Source: Buxus sempervirens
Lineage: Eukaryota > Streptophyta > Magnoliopsida > Buxales > Buxaceae
Direction: 5' to 3'
Assembly (NCBI GenBank): GCA_947561395.2
Contig: OX387185.1
Coordinates: forward strand, 46,324,602 to 46,388,601
Length of the DNA stretch: 64,000 bases
Shown here piece after piece: positions 13,501 through 25,026 of the stretch. The stretch's first letter is position 1; each line of letters opens with the position of its first letter. Under the pieces are notes generated by a model that did not search any database, was not told where the DNA came from, and worked only from the letters and a program-made list of their open reading frames with translations. The position numbers and the translations under genes were made by a program.

Positions 13501-15147
13501 TTCGGCTCTGTTCTTCCTTGATGATGTAAATTTCTGAGGAGCCCAACCTGGATGCTTCTTTCATCAACATTAGTTCACGTGCCATTTCAAACAAATCCAG
13601 CCACAAAAATATAAAGTTCCAAATGTGGAAAAAGGAAAAGTCATACCCTCTTTTGAGCCAACTGTATTGTAATGCCCAGCAGCAAATCCTCCTGTAAATG
13701 CCCCATGGAATCTTCTACGCCCTTCCTCATCTCTAACCTGAAATGTACCCACTTATCACATAATTCAATTCCAATCAAAAAGACACAAAATAAAACAGTG
13801 AATTTGGATTTCCTACAACATGGGTCTGGCAGAATTATTGAGTAATCTCCTTTGCTTTTCTTTTGGTGCAAGATGGAAACATTGTCTAGAGGAACAGTGA
13901 AATAAAATAAAAAAGGACAATAGCCAAAAAGGCCAATATTTTGTCTATTCAAAGTATTCCTTTTTCTAGAAGAAACACAGAGAAAAATCTCGTTCTGTCT
14001 CCACTAGGTAAGTATATTCCAGCCCTCATAGTGGAAGGTTGTTGACTGAACTAGATCCCATGGTTTTGCTTCACATTGAATTGCTTCACACATAAATTAC
14101 TACGGCATTCTCTTTGTCGATTTCTTGCTTTATTGTTTATCCAATTTATTACAATTCAGCATTTTACGTCTACTCAAATATCCATGGACTTGCACATAGA
14201 AAGAAAGGTGTGTGTAGTTTCCCAATAGCACTCCCAAAGAGCTACACAAAGGCAGAGTTGATATACAATTTAGCTTATGAAACTCCATATAATGTGCATA
14301 TAGATGACAAAGCCAATGAGATAAAATAATCAAAATCAATTGACATTAATTCTTATCTCTTGCCTTATGTTAGGATCAATACTCGTAATTTGTAATAAGG
14401 TGTAGGAAAATGCTATGGTACCAAAAAGGGATTTTTAAAATAAAAAGAAAAAGCCTAAATCACCTAAATGTGGGCGATTTAGGTAAAAACATCATTTTTT
14501 TTTTTGGTAAGTTAATTAAATCACCAATAAGTAGGCGATTTAACAAATTGCTAAATCGCCTAGATCTTGACAATTTAGCTAAATCATAGTGCATCATGAA
14601 CATAAATAAGTGCATCTAACATGTAAATTAGTGCATCCAAAATCGCCTATAACTAGACAATTTATATTGCTGTTTTTGAGGAAAAAAAATAGTGCATATT
14701 ACAAATATAAAAGTGCATCTAACATGTAAATTGGTGCATCCAAAATTGCCAATAATTTGTGATTGGTTGTAATTCTTCGCTAATAATCTTTTTAGTGCAT
14801 CCTAAACACAAATAAGTGCATCTACCATGTAAATTCGTGCATTCAAAACCTTTTAGGTATCGTACCAAAAACTTTGTTTTTCAGTACTATAGTAGAACTC
14901 TAAGGTGTACTGAGGTTCCCTTATTTCGTATCAAATTATTACAATTATATCATACATGTAAACATGGGCAGAAAGGGCAGGAGCATAGGTTGCAGAGGGA
15001 ACAAGATAGTACCTCTTGCTTCCACGATGGTAGGCTTCGCAGTTGGCCTGCAGCCTCTGCAACGGCTTTCTTCTTCCGGCTTGAAGCCCCTTCCTCTCGC
15101 TCGATCGGGGTCCCATGGAACACATAATCATCGTCGTCGGAATCCAT
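4558..15147 (-). CDS. TGH: TOUGH (TGH) G-patch RNA-processing protein, 5' part
   Basis: Plant TGH is a nuclear G-patch/SWAP RNA-binding protein that helps the Dicer complex make miRNAs and siRNAs (family knowledge). Exons read on the minus strand: 15147-15013, 13737-13647, 13547-13453, 11799-11696, 4788-4727 and 4629-4558. All have GT-AG borders and matching phases (0, 1, 0, 2, 1, 1), giving 186 codons. The start [19 protein letters not shown], then [42 protein letters not shown] and [13 protein letters not shown] follow the Arabidopsis order closely. The last visible exon holds the G-patch start, [17 protein letters not shown]. Exon 6 ends in phase 1 and no later exon is recognisable down to base 1, so the remaining three quarters of the protein should lie outside the window. 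Intron 4 (11695-4789) is 6.9 kb and carries LINE insertions. Identity is secure; integrity of the whole gene is unknown. Confidence 0.9.
4931..5700 (-). mobile_element. Degenerate LINE fragment in TGH intron 4
   Basis: Read on the minus strand, the sequence carries weak zinc-knuckle and post-RT LINE protein similarity across frames ([17 protein letters not shown] near 5560, [14 protein letters not shown] near 5270). It ends in TTATTCATCGAAAAAA at 4931-4946, a typical LINE 3' end with a short A tail. Many stops and frame changes. No flanking duplication was found and the 5' limit is approximate. Confidence 0.55.
5701..8048. other. TGH intron 4, distal part
   Basis: AT-rich intron with an (AT)n run near 5927-5942 and the 50-bp duplication at 6911-7072. 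No gene seen. Confidence 0.5.
6911..7072. repeat. Local ~50-bp direct duplication in TGH intron 4
   Basis: TAGATTTCGAAGAGAATTCT with about 30 following bases at 6911 is repeated, diverged, at 7027 (TAGATTTCGAAGGGAGTTCT). Separation about 117 bp. Confidence 0.5.
8049..8063. repeat. 15-bp LINE target-site duplication, 5' copy
   Basis: CAATGTTATTCCACA, identical to 10570-10584. Confidence 0.9.
8064..10569 (+). mobile_element. 5'-truncated L1-type LINE with target-site duplication
   Basis: The insert begins inside ORF2 and ends with an A tail at 10559-10569. CAATGTTATTCCACA is duplicated exactly at 8049-8063 and 10570-10584. Translation shows reverse transcriptase ([64 protein letters not shown] near 8719-8748), then [14 protein letters not shown], and the C-terminal zinc knuckle ([18 protein letters not shown] near 9955) with [18 protein letters not shown]. 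Nonsense codons at 8395, 8842, 9203 and 10055 and a frame shift near 9107 inactivate it. A run of 22 G lies at 10360-10381 in the 3' UTR. It sits in TGH intron 4, antisense to that gene. Confidence 0.9.
10570..10584. repeat. 15-bp LINE target-site duplication, 3' copy
   Basis: CAATGTTATTCCACA directly after the A tail, identical to 8049-8063. Confidence 0.9.
10585..11695. other. TGH intron 4, proximal part
   Basis: AT-rich, no gene or defined repeat seen. Confidence 0.5.
11800..13452. other. TGH intron 3
   Basis: 1.65 kb between exons 4 and 3; several A- and T-rich tracts, no recognisable element. Confidence 0.6.
14588..14850. repeat. 103-bp tandem repeat in TGH intron 1
   Basis: Units start at 14588, 14691 and 14794, exactly 103 bp apart, each opening AGTGCATC or AGTGCATA and containing AAGTGCATCTAACATGTAAA or a close variant. 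The third unit is partial. Upstream, 14460-14580 has repeated AAATCGCC / GGCGATTTA words that also occur inside the first unit. Non-coding. Confidence 0.75.
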
Positions 15148-15487
15148 TCTTTTCCCACTCTTATAACTAAGCTCTGCAATCGATCCGGGACAAACAAAAA
15201 CTATTTTAAATTTTAGAGTTAATCGAACCCTGCGTAACAGAGAAAAGAGGGATGAACATATAGAACGAAAATAGTGAAATTTAAAGAAATTCAGACCTTT
15301 TTTTCCCAATAAATAATAGGGATTCGTATCTTGATGTCGGTTAGGTTGGGCGAACGAGCCTTTTACCAAACCCTGCTCTTTTCTCTAATTAATTTGTATG
15401 TCTCTCGGATTTGCTTGAGAGACACCGAATCCATAATATACCTGATTTTGAGATTGTATGAAGGAGGACAAAGTGTGTTATTTGTAG

Positions 15488-15904
15488 GGAAATTTAATTT
15501 TTAGTGGTACTTTATCAAATTATTTAAGATTTAGTTGGTAAGGTTTTGAGTTTTAACTTTTAATATACCTTTATCAAAATAATTAATTTTTAATGTCATT
15601 TCACTATTTCCAAAAATGCCCTTACCTCACTTATCCAAATGACTTGTACAAGTTAATTTATTGACTTGTACAAGTCAATTTATTACTTTTACAAGTTTAA
15701 AATGGTTTATACAAATCAATTCATTGCTTGTACAAGTCTCAAAAATAAGTTGTATAATGGTATTTTCGAAAGAATTTATCATGACAGTGAAATGATATTA
15801 AAAATTAATTATTTTGATAAAGATATATTAAAAGTTAAAATTCAAAATTTTACCAACTAAATCTTAAATAGTTTGATAAAATATCACTAAAAATTAAATT
15901 TTCC
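15488..15904. mobile_element. 417-bp inverted-repeat MITE upstream of TGH
   Basis: The two ends form long, nearly perfect inverted arms of about 120 bp: GGAAATTTAATTTTTAGTG at 15488 pairs with CACTAAAAATTAAATTTTCC ending at 15904, and TTTAGTTGGTAAGG pairs with TTTTACCAACTAAA. The centre has repeated, palindromic GACTTGTACAAGTCAATTTA words (15640-15740). No open frame. No clear target duplication. It lies 340 bp upstream of the TGH start codon. Confidence 0.75.
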
Positions 15905-15996
15905 ATCTTTATATTAGGAATAGATAATTAGATAACATCATGCTGCAAGGAGAGGAAAAAAAATTAAAATATATATATATTATCTATCTAACTATA

Positions 15997-16221
15997 TCTA
16001 TATTATATTTAACACGAAAAGGCCCATTAGGAAGCATGCCAAATGCAATGTGCAACTTTAAAAAAAAACCTTCCTCACGTTGATAAGATTCATTAATAAA
16101 ATGGTTGCAATTGTTATAACAAGTCAATTCCCTTCATTTTAAACTTAAACAATTTTTGTAACTGACAACTATTACCTGTACTTCCCTTCTCGCATGCAAT
16201 ATTGTACATGCACCATGTTAG
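15997..16221 (+). mobile_element. Helitron-like non-autonomous element, copy 1
   Basis: It begins TCTATATTATATTTAACACG after an A and ends GTTAG before a T. Near the 3' end GCATGCAATATTGTACATGC can form a small hairpin. Internal sequence (GATTCATTAATAAAATGG and others) is shared with 54071-54306 and 59030-59262. The 3' terminus departs from the usual CTRR. Confidence 0.45.
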
Positions 16222-16549
16222 TATATGTAACACGAGAATACCCCTCGCGAGTCTACCTCCAACTCCGACAATCATCTGAGTTGCCCTACAATGTGGCTCT
16301 CGTGAGTCCAAGAACGTGACACTCCCCTTTGAAGGTAAGTGGTGGGTGTGTACCCTTTCTCCAAATATCCCTAAAATCCTAATTGTGCCCCTAGCAAGCA
16401 GTGCTTGAGAATGATGTACCCAAAGATCCATTAAACTTGTAATATATGTAAATCATAAATCTTTTGATTTGCAATTCATGTGTATAACATATAAATTTAT
16501 TCTTCAAAAGTTAAAACTTCCAAATAACAACATATATCTAATGTAGGCC

Positions 16550-16758
16550 AACTTAGGGGGCTGCACGAGCTACGCGCGTATAAAATGTAGGCCAACTTAG
16601 ATAAACAGCCCGAGGTAGTTAGTTTAAAATAGCGGGAGATTGTTTTGTTTGGAGAGGGCAAATTTTGAAAAAAAAAGAAGGGGGGGGGGGGGGGGGGGTC
16701 AGAATCTAAAGGGAATATTTCCCCTTCTTCTCTTTATTAATAGTATATATAGATATAG
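16550..16758 (-). mobile_element. Possible second Helitron-like element
   Basis: On the minus strand it starts TCTATATATACTATTAATAA and ends near TACGCGCGTAGCTCGTGCAG then CCCCCTAA. TACGCGCGTA is a perfect palindrome a few bases before the end, as in Helitron 3' hairpins. A run of 19 G lies at 16680-16698. Boundaries are tentative. Confidence 0.35.
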
Positions 16759-17398
16759 ATATTACCAACAACAACAAAAAAGACATGATTTGTTATAAAA
16801 TTTAAGTAGTAAAGATGCGAAAGTACTCTTTTTGTCCCTCTTCCCCTCAAATGTCACTCTCACTCAATTGCAATACTCATGTTTCTTGTGTTCCCAACTC
16901 AAAATCACCATCAAATATCTTACTCTTCAATTCCGGTTCATAAAAATGGAGATCTACAAGCTCTAGCGTAGCACATCTGTCTACACCAACATTGTCTTTG
17001 TGTATAAGAAAATGCAGCCACGTAAAAGAAAATCCCATTTAGCAACAATTTACAATACTGAGTAGGCTAAAATATGTTTGAAAAAGAATGTTCTGATTAA
17101 GGAATAACTTGTACAGATCCCAAATTTTTGTTGCCCCTTCTTTCATTCTTTTTTCCTTCCTACACATTAAACGAAGATTGCAATGTAGAAACATTAAGTC
17201 TTCGGCTCTATTTGTTGTTAATTTATTTCTTTCCATTTATTGAATCAACAAATCTTTATTTTTTATGACAGTTAACAAACGGGGACAATAAAACTAAACT
17301 CATAACAAAACATGGCCGAAAATTCATGTCAGGTCACAAAACATTGTGGGTCACAAATAATCAATCCAAACCCATCCAACTCATAGATGGGTTGCACA

Positions 17399-17608
17399 TG
17401 GAATCGTATGTCATGCCTCCCTGCATTGTTCCCTGACGTGGTTGTGAGATGCTTCCATGTGGAGTATCTCACGGCCACTGTTTTTTCATGTGAGCCCACT
17501 TGATACATTTATAACACATGAAAAAATAGTGGCCGTGAGATGCTCCGCATGACAGCATCTCATGGTCACATTAGGGGGCAATTCAGAGAGGCATGATAGA
17601 CGATTTCA
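17399..17608. mobile_element. MITE of the TGAAATCGTC family, copy A
   Basis: Inverted ends TGGAATCGTATGTCATGCC and GGCATGATAGACGATTTCA enclose a hairpin-forming body with CACGGCCACTGTTTTTTCAT pairing with ATGAAAAAATAGTGGCCGTG. About 210 bp, no coding capacity. Related copies lie at 18299, 54494 and 56791. Confidence 0.7.
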
Positions 17609-18298
17609 TTCCGATAGGTTGGGTTAGAATTGTATTCATGTTTACTTGATGACATCATATCCCATCATTGTTAATTCGTTAGTGGTCTAAACAAATTGAG
17701 TTTGATGGTTAGATAGATGCAATAGCAATAGGAAAAAGTGAAAAAAAAAAACATAATAAACACTAAATTTTAAGGGAAAATAACAAATATAATTGTAGCA
17801 CACCTGTGATTGGGCCCTTCAAATTAAAAAAATCAAAGAGATTCCATGTATTGGGTTTCTGTTGTAGAGTATTCTGTTTATATTACTAAATATAAAACCG
17901 ACATAAAGTTAACTTTAATTAGATATGTTTTGTTATTTGTAAGCATTATGTAAGAAATAAAGAAATGAAATATTCGCAATGCCAATCAAGTAACAAAATC
18001 TCAATATATATGAATTAAAAACTAAAATTTTTTTAATTCATACATATTATAATTCTCTTGTATATCTGAATTCTTCCCATCCAAACGTACCCTATAATTA
18101 TTGCCATTTTAGTCATTTAAACTAGTATTCTAAAATTGTCTATGGAGGCAAAATGCGTTCCTTCTTAACATTTGGATGCAAGAATTATTGAATTTAAATA
18201 TCTATCAGAAGCATTCATCCCAAAATTATTCAAATGCTTCAGGGTTAAGATGTGTAGTGCACCAAAGTGCACCACTTCTTAACACTTGTTGTGCAGGA

Positions 18299-18501
18299 TG
18301 ACATCGTCCATTGCAGGGTATTGCCGCAGAGACGGTAGCCTATGTCAAATGTTGCCACATGCAGCATCTTACGGCTCATGCATCTTTACATTGAAAATGT
18401 AAAAACACTTTTCATATTCAAAAAATAAGAGGCCGTTAGATGCTCCACGTGGGCAACATTTGATGCATGCTCCAGTAGAGACCCTCGGGCAGACGATTTC
18501 A
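18299..18501. mobile_element. MITE of the TGAAATCGTC family, copy B, upstream of alpha-COP
   Basis: Ends TGACATCGTCC and GGCAGACGATTTCA with an internal hairpin (GTTGCCACATGCAGCATCT against GATGCTCCACGTGGGCAAC). About 203 bp, ending 224 bp before the alpha-COP start codon. Confidence 0.6.
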
Positions 18502-18517
18502 AACTTCCTATTGTGAA

Positions 18518-18528
18518 GTGGGTCCCAC
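18518..18528. promoter_or_regulatory. TCP-type palindrome upstream of alpha-COP
   Basis: GTGGGTCCCAC is a perfect 11-bp palindrome matching the GTGGGNCCCAC site of plant TCP transcription factors. It lies about 200 bp upstream of the alpha-COP ATG and 17 bp beyond the end of MITE copy B. Function is inferred from the motif only. Confidence 0.35.
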
Positions 18529-18698
18529 CAATATACACGCCCCAGAGTCAGGACAGCTCTGTAACCGCTGACAGTTATTTGCGACTACCCATCCGCCCCC
18601 AAGCATGACAAACATACAAACTTCTCCCTATTCTTTCTCCAATGTTTCTGTAATCTCCGTCTGATATCTGCGTAGACTCTTTGCTTCGATAAACGGAT

Positions 18699-18707
18699 TT
18701 AGGGTTT
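18699..18707 (-). promoter_or_regulatory. Telo-box in the alpha-COP leader
   Basis: TTAGGGTTT (AAACCCTAA on the other strand) ends 18 bp before the ATG. Telo-boxes are common near transcription starts of plant housekeeping genes; here it is a motif match only. Confidence 0.35.
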
Positions 18708-18724
18708 GAGTTCTGTTGAAGACA

Positions 18725-21700
18725 ATGCTGACGAAGTTCGAGACGAAGAGTAGTAATAGGGTGAAGGGATTGAGTTTCCACAGTAAGAGGCCATGGATTT
18801 TGGCGAGCCTCCACAGTGGAGTGATCCAACTTTGGGATTACAGGATGGGGAGTCTCATTGATCGATTTGATGAGCACAAGGGTCCTGTTCGTAGCGTGCA
18901 TTTCCATTATTCTCAACCGCTCTTCGTCTCCGGAGGTATATATGTGTATACGTGCTGCTGTCTGCGTTCGATCAGCTTATTTTGTTCTAAAGATCATTGT
19001 ATATAAACCTTCATTGTTTTAGCTGATTTATTTTAATTTTTTGATGTGAAATCCATTGTATGCAACGGGAATTGTAAGAAAATTGTAGATGCAAAAAACG
19101 TGGTGGCACTTTTTGATTATGATCTTTAATTTTTCGTCTAATTTTCATTTGATGCATTGTACAGATCAGACAGGTATCCCACTTGCTTGATATGTCATTG
19201 AGTCTATGATGAAGTTGAATGGTATCTGCTAATTAGGTTCATATCATAAGCTTATTCAAAGCTCAGTAGCTGTAAAGGAGTGTATGCGGGAAAACACATA
19301 TTTGGGTTTTTAGACGAGTAGATCAAAGCTACAACTATTTCATTTGATTGTTTGGACTGAAGCAATCCCATCTTGATTGTAATTGAGAACAATGGAAAAC
19401 CGGATCGTGGCTTATTATTTATTTTCTTTTATTCCCTTTTATCTTTAAAATAAAATTTTTCAGAAATCTCAAGTTCAAAGCATGTTCATCCTGTGAACCT
19501 TTTTTTGGGGGCCCCTTTTTCATTTGATTCAATTATTTGGAAGACAGTGAGTAAACTTTGTTCATGATCAGATAGCATTTTTGTGATAAGCAAGCAGGTG
19601 TCTGATAGTAGAACTCCCTGAATTGATTGAACTTTTACAAGCAAATTTGGATTGGCTCAACAGAAGTTCTTGCTATTCCATTGAGACTACTTTGAATCCT
19701 TCTACCAATTTCATTAGTGCATTTGAATAAGTTGTTCGCCGAATGAAGATGAACCCAGAATCTCACATATCATTATGGTAAACTGAGTGATGCAATCTTA
19801 CTCAACCAAATCAATGAAGTAAAGTGGGGATCACAGATGTTCATGGCATTCATGAACAATTATTTAAGATTATGCAGAAGGCAGTGAGAATGTTTGGAGG
19901 ATTTACAGTGAAGGCTGATATTGGGGCAATTAACTGAGAATAAAACATCTATCTTAAAGTAACCAAAGAAATTAATCTCATGGAAGAACCTATGCCCCCG
20001 ACCCCCAAAGCAAAAATGGAAAAGAAAAAATGAGACTAGAACAATATCTTGATATATTGCTGCATCTGTTGCATCTTGCATATTGCCAAGTGCCAACTCA
20101 TGCCCCTTTAAAAGACGAGATGTCAATGGCAAAGAACCACGCAGAAACCTATATGACATGGGCCATGAAACTATATATATTAATATGAGACAGTCTCCTA
20201 GATGAGCTTAAACTTATTGCATAAACATCCACTTTGGCACCTGCCATGGCATTGATAAATTATATCTCCAATATATATGGGCTGAGTTTTTAAATTAATG
20301 GTGGTCGATTGCGCTTGCTTTGTGGCGTTTATGAGATATTGGATATATTAGGCTGGTAATTAAAAGGGAACGATGTAACCTTTCCAACAGTTTCTTGATG
20401 GAACTATCAAACAGAATTTTGATGATTTTCCAATAAAATATTCTGCTTCTGACATATTTGTTGTTTTAAGAATTACATAGTGAAATTAGCTTATAGAGGT
20501 ATATTGGTTTTTGAAGACACGAGTTACCAAAATGATGATTGCAGGTGATTAGAATCTTCTCTCTCCTGTCTTGACGACAGTTCTCCTTAAAATAATCAGA
20601 AAATTAGTCAGGAAAGAGCAGCCCTAGCAGATCTACATGTTGCAAAGACAAGAAGCATCTTTTATTCTTGTAGGTAGTTGGTAACTTGGTATGAATCAAT
20701 ATGAGTTGCAGGAAATGATGCAGCACTCCAGTTTCTGATTGCTGATAAGTTCTGCAACAATTTCCTGAAGATTCTCTGGTAACTTAGCCATTTATTTGAT
20801 ATAATGTTGTAAAACTTGTAAAGGGTTATTAATCATAATGACATTTGTAAACTAGGTAACAAATATTAAATTCTGATTGCATTCTGTCCCTAGTTCATGG
20901 CTATGGTTTACCATCTAGTGATGATTTGATGACAACTGTTTAATAAACCTGGAACTTGGGATGTGAAGAGTGAGCTTTCTGATGTTGACGCAACTAGATC
21001 TTTGACCATTATCATCTTACTCCACACATAGATTCCCACATGTAAAGCTATCTCTAGCTTAGGAAGATAGGAAAGCCATCTACTAACCATGTAAATTAGG
21101 AAGTACAAATAAGTTATTCGTGTCAAATATGCTGAAATACTGCAAGGCTGAGAAGATCATTGTGATTGAGTGCATAGAAACCATGGCCAAATAGCATCAT
21201 TTTTCATCACCAAAAACAATGTAGCCATTTTTCTTTTTTATTTATTTCTATGACTAGAATAGTGGTGATGAGTTGATGTTTTCATCTCAATTTCTGACTT
21301 GGGTACTGAAATTTTGACGGATTCAATTCTTCTGTTACTCATCACAATTACTGCTTTTCCACTAATTTTCTTTTGATGGAGCCAATACCTTGGATTTATC
21401 AGCATCAGACATAGAATTATGGTGGCAATAGATACTTTTTAGTTCTTAACATCAATGGCTTTTGCAGGAGATGATTATGCAATCAAAGTTTGGAATTACA
21501 AGACACGACGATGTCTTTTTACCTTGCTTGGACACCTCGATTACATTCGTACAGTCCAGTTTCACAATGAGTATCCGTGGATTGTTAGTGCAAGTGATGA
21601 TCAGACCATCAGAATATGGAATTGGCAATCACGTACTTGTGTTTCTGTTTTAACTGGACACAACCATTATGTCATGTGTGCTTCATTCCATCCTAATGAA

Positions 21701-24700
21701 GACCTGGTTGTATCAGCTTCCTTGGATCAGACTATTCGTGTATGGGATATAGGTGCTTTGAGGAAGAAAACAGTGTCTCCAACACATGAAATTCTTCGAC
21801 TTGGTGAAACGAATACAGATTTGTTTGGAGGAGTTGATGCTGTTGTCAAATATATCTTGGAAGGTCACGATCGTGGAGTAAACTGGGCTGCATTTCATCC
21901 CACTCTTCCACTGATTGTATCTGGGGCAGATGACCGTCAAATAAAACTCTGGCGAATGCACGGTAACACATAGTGACACATGTAACTCTTAGTTTGTTTT
22001 ATATGGTTATTCATTATATTTGCGAAGGTTATTAACACCAATAAAGCTTAACTGTTGCCATTTTGTTTTTAGATACTCGAGCATGGGAAGTGGACACATT
22101 GCGGGGGCATACAAACAATGTGTCTTGCGTGATGTTCCATGCAAAGCAGGATATTATACTTTCCAACTCTGAGGACAAGAGTATTCGCATATGGGATGCC
22201 ACGAAACGAAGTGTAGTCCAGACATTCCGCAGGGAACATGATCGCTTCTGGGTACTTTCATCTCATCCAGAAATGAATCTTCTAGCGGCTGGTCATGATA
22301 GTGGGATGTTTGTCTTTAAGTTAGAGAGAGAAAGGCCGGCTTTTTCTGGAAGTGGTGATTTCATGTACTACATCAAAGACCGTTTCTTGTGCCAGTATGA
22401 TTTTTCAACTCAAAATGACAGTCAAGTGGTTCCAATTCGAAGACCTGGCTTCGTCAACTTGAATCAGGGGCTGAAAACACTTTCTTATAGTCTTACAGAA
22501 AATGCTGTTTTAGTGTGTTCAGATGTGGATGGCGGATCATATGAGCTTTATATCATTCCCAGAGACAGTCTTGGGAGAGTTGATTCTGTCCAAGAAGCAA
22601 TGAGAGGAGTTGGAAGTCCTGCTATTTTTGTGGCTTGGAATAGGTTTGCTGTGCTTGACAAGATTAACAATCAATTGTTAGTCAAGAACCTTAAAAATAT
22701 GATTGTTAAGAAGAGTACCCTTCCTGTTGTAGCTGATGCTATATTCTATGCTGGGACAGGCAATGTGCTATGCAGGGCAGAAGATAGATTGTTCATCTTC
22801 AATCTTCAACAGAGCGTAGTTATTGGTTATCTACTTACCCCCTTTATTAAATATGTTGTTTGGTCAAATGATATGGAGTCTGTTGCTTTGCTTAGTAAAC
22901 ATGCAATAATTATTGCCAACAAGAAACTTGTGCATCAATGTACAATTCATGAGACAATCCGTGTAAAGAGTGGTGGGTGGGATGAAAATGGTGTTTTTAT
23001 ATATACAACCTTGAACCACGTCAAGTATTGCCTTCCAAATGGGGACACTGGAATCATCAGGACTCTTGATGTTCCATTTTACATCACAAAGGTATCTCAA
23101 AATGTTATTTATTGTTTGGACAGGGATTGCAAGAACCTTCTGTTATCAATTGATTCAACGGAGTACATTTTTAAACTTTACCTAATAAAGAAAAAGTATG
23201 ATAATGTTATGAGTATGATCAGGAGTCCCAAGCTCTGTGGGCAAGCCATGATTGCCTATTTGCAACAGAAGGGGTATCCAGATGTTGCTCTGCATTTGGT
23301 CAAGGATGAGAGGACTCGGTTCAACTTAGCACTTGAGAGTGGTGATATTCAGACAGCCATTGCTTCTGCAAAGGAGATGGATGAGAAAGATCAATGGTGC
23401 AGGTTAGGTGCTGAGGCTCTTCAACAAGGCAATGCTAGCATTGTCGAATATGCATACCAGAGGACAGAAAATTTTGAGAGGCTTTCTTTTCTTTATTTGA
23501 TAACTGGGAATATGGAGAAATTATCCAAAATGCTGAAGATCGCTGAGATTAAAAATGATATAATGGGCCAGTTTCACAATGCTCTGTATTTAGGTGACAT
23601 TCAAGAGCGTGTTAAAATTCTAGAGGATGTTGGGCATTTGCCTCTTGCTTATGTCACTGCTGCAGTCCATGGCCTCCAGGAAATTGCCGATAGGCTTGCC
23701 AATGAGCTGGGAGATAATCGACCTTCTGTTCCTGAAGGAAAAGTACATTCTCTTCTGATTCCCCCTGCACCCATCCTGTGCAGTGGAGATTGGCCCATTT
23801 TGAGAGTTATGAAAGGTATCTTTGAAGGTGGGCTTCATAATACGGGCTACCAAGGGCACGGGGAAGATGATGAGGATGCTGATGCTGACTGGGTTGAGAA
23901 CTTGGACATTGTGGATATGGATGAGATGCAGATTGCAGATGTTGTAGCAGAAATTGAGAATTATGAAGACAATGAAAGGATTGGTGAGGAAGGAGGATGG
24001 GAGCTTGAAGACCTGGAATTACCTTCTGAAGTTGATACTCCCAAAACTGTCACCAGTGGCATCTCATCTGTGTTTACTACCCCAACTTTGGGCATGCCTG
24101 TGAGCCAAATCTGGATTCAAAGGTCATCTCTTGCTGGAGAGCATGCAGCAGCTGGCAATTTTGATACAGCAATGCGATTACTGAGCCGGCAGTTAGGTAT
24201 CAAGAACTTCACTGCTTTGAAATCCATGTTTATAGATTTATACTTGGGAAGTTATTCTTATCTGCAAACTTTTGCTTCCGCCCCTGTGATCCCACTGGCA
24301 ATTGAGAAAGGATGGAGTGAGTCCGCCAGCTCCAAAGTGCATTTTCCACCTGTACTTGTGTTTAAACTTTCTGCATTGGATGATAAACTTAGAAATGCAT
24401 ACAAGACCACCACAGATGGTAAGTTTGAGAAGGCCTTGAGCCTATTTATCAGTATCTTGCACATGATTCCACTGACTGTGGTTGACTCAAGGAAAGAGGT
24501 TGATGATATTAAGGAGTTAATTTTTATAGCTAAAGAGTATGTGCTTGGGTTGAAAATGGAGCTCAGAAGAAAGGAAATTAAAGATGATGCAGTTCGTCAG
24601 CAGGAACTTGCCGCATACTTTACCCACTGCAACCTTCAAACAATCCATGCAAGGCTTGCTCTAATGAATGCAATGACAATCTGCTACAAGAATGGGAACC

Positions 24701-25026
24701 ATATTATAGCAGGCCACTTTGCTAGGCGATATTTGGAGACCAATCCCCAAAATGAAAATCAAGTTAGAAAGGCCAGGCAAGTCCTGCAGGCCTGTGATAA
24801 AAACATGACAGATGCAACAGCACTGAATTATGATTTCCGGAATCCATTTGTGATTTGTGCAGCAACATACGTGCCCATATACCGCGGGCAAAAAGATGTA
24901 TCATGCCCATATTGTGGCTCAAGGTTTGTGCCAGCCATTGAAGGACAGCTCTGTGCTGTTTGTGATCTTGCTATAGTTGGTTCAGATGCATCTGGTCTAC
25001 TCTGTTCCCCTTCACAGCTGAGATGA
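18725..25026 (+). CDS. COPA: Coatomer subunit alpha (alpha-COP)
   Basis: Alpha-COP is the large outer-coat subunit of COPI, which drives Golgi-to-ER and intra-Golgi retrograde transport and recognises dilysine cargo tails through its WD40 propeller. Exons are 18725-18935, 21468-21962 and 22073-25026 (GT-AG, phase 1 at both junctions), giving 1219 codons, close to the ~1216 residues of Arabidopsis alpha-COP. The start MLTKFETKS is the conserved one; an upstream TTG codon in the same frame is not used. WD40 repeats fill roughly residues 1-290 ([77 protein letters not shown]). The central COPI region covers about 330-780, an acidic linker follows ([18 protein letters not shown]), and the C-terminal domain ends with [11 protein letters not shown] and [13 protein letters not shown]. 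Intron 1 is 2.5 kb and intron 2 is 110 bp. No disabling change was seen. Confidence 0.97.
18936..21467. other. alpha-COP intron 1
   Basis: 2.5-kb first intron splitting the WD40 propeller in phase 1. No transposon or RNA gene recognised. Confidence 0.7.
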
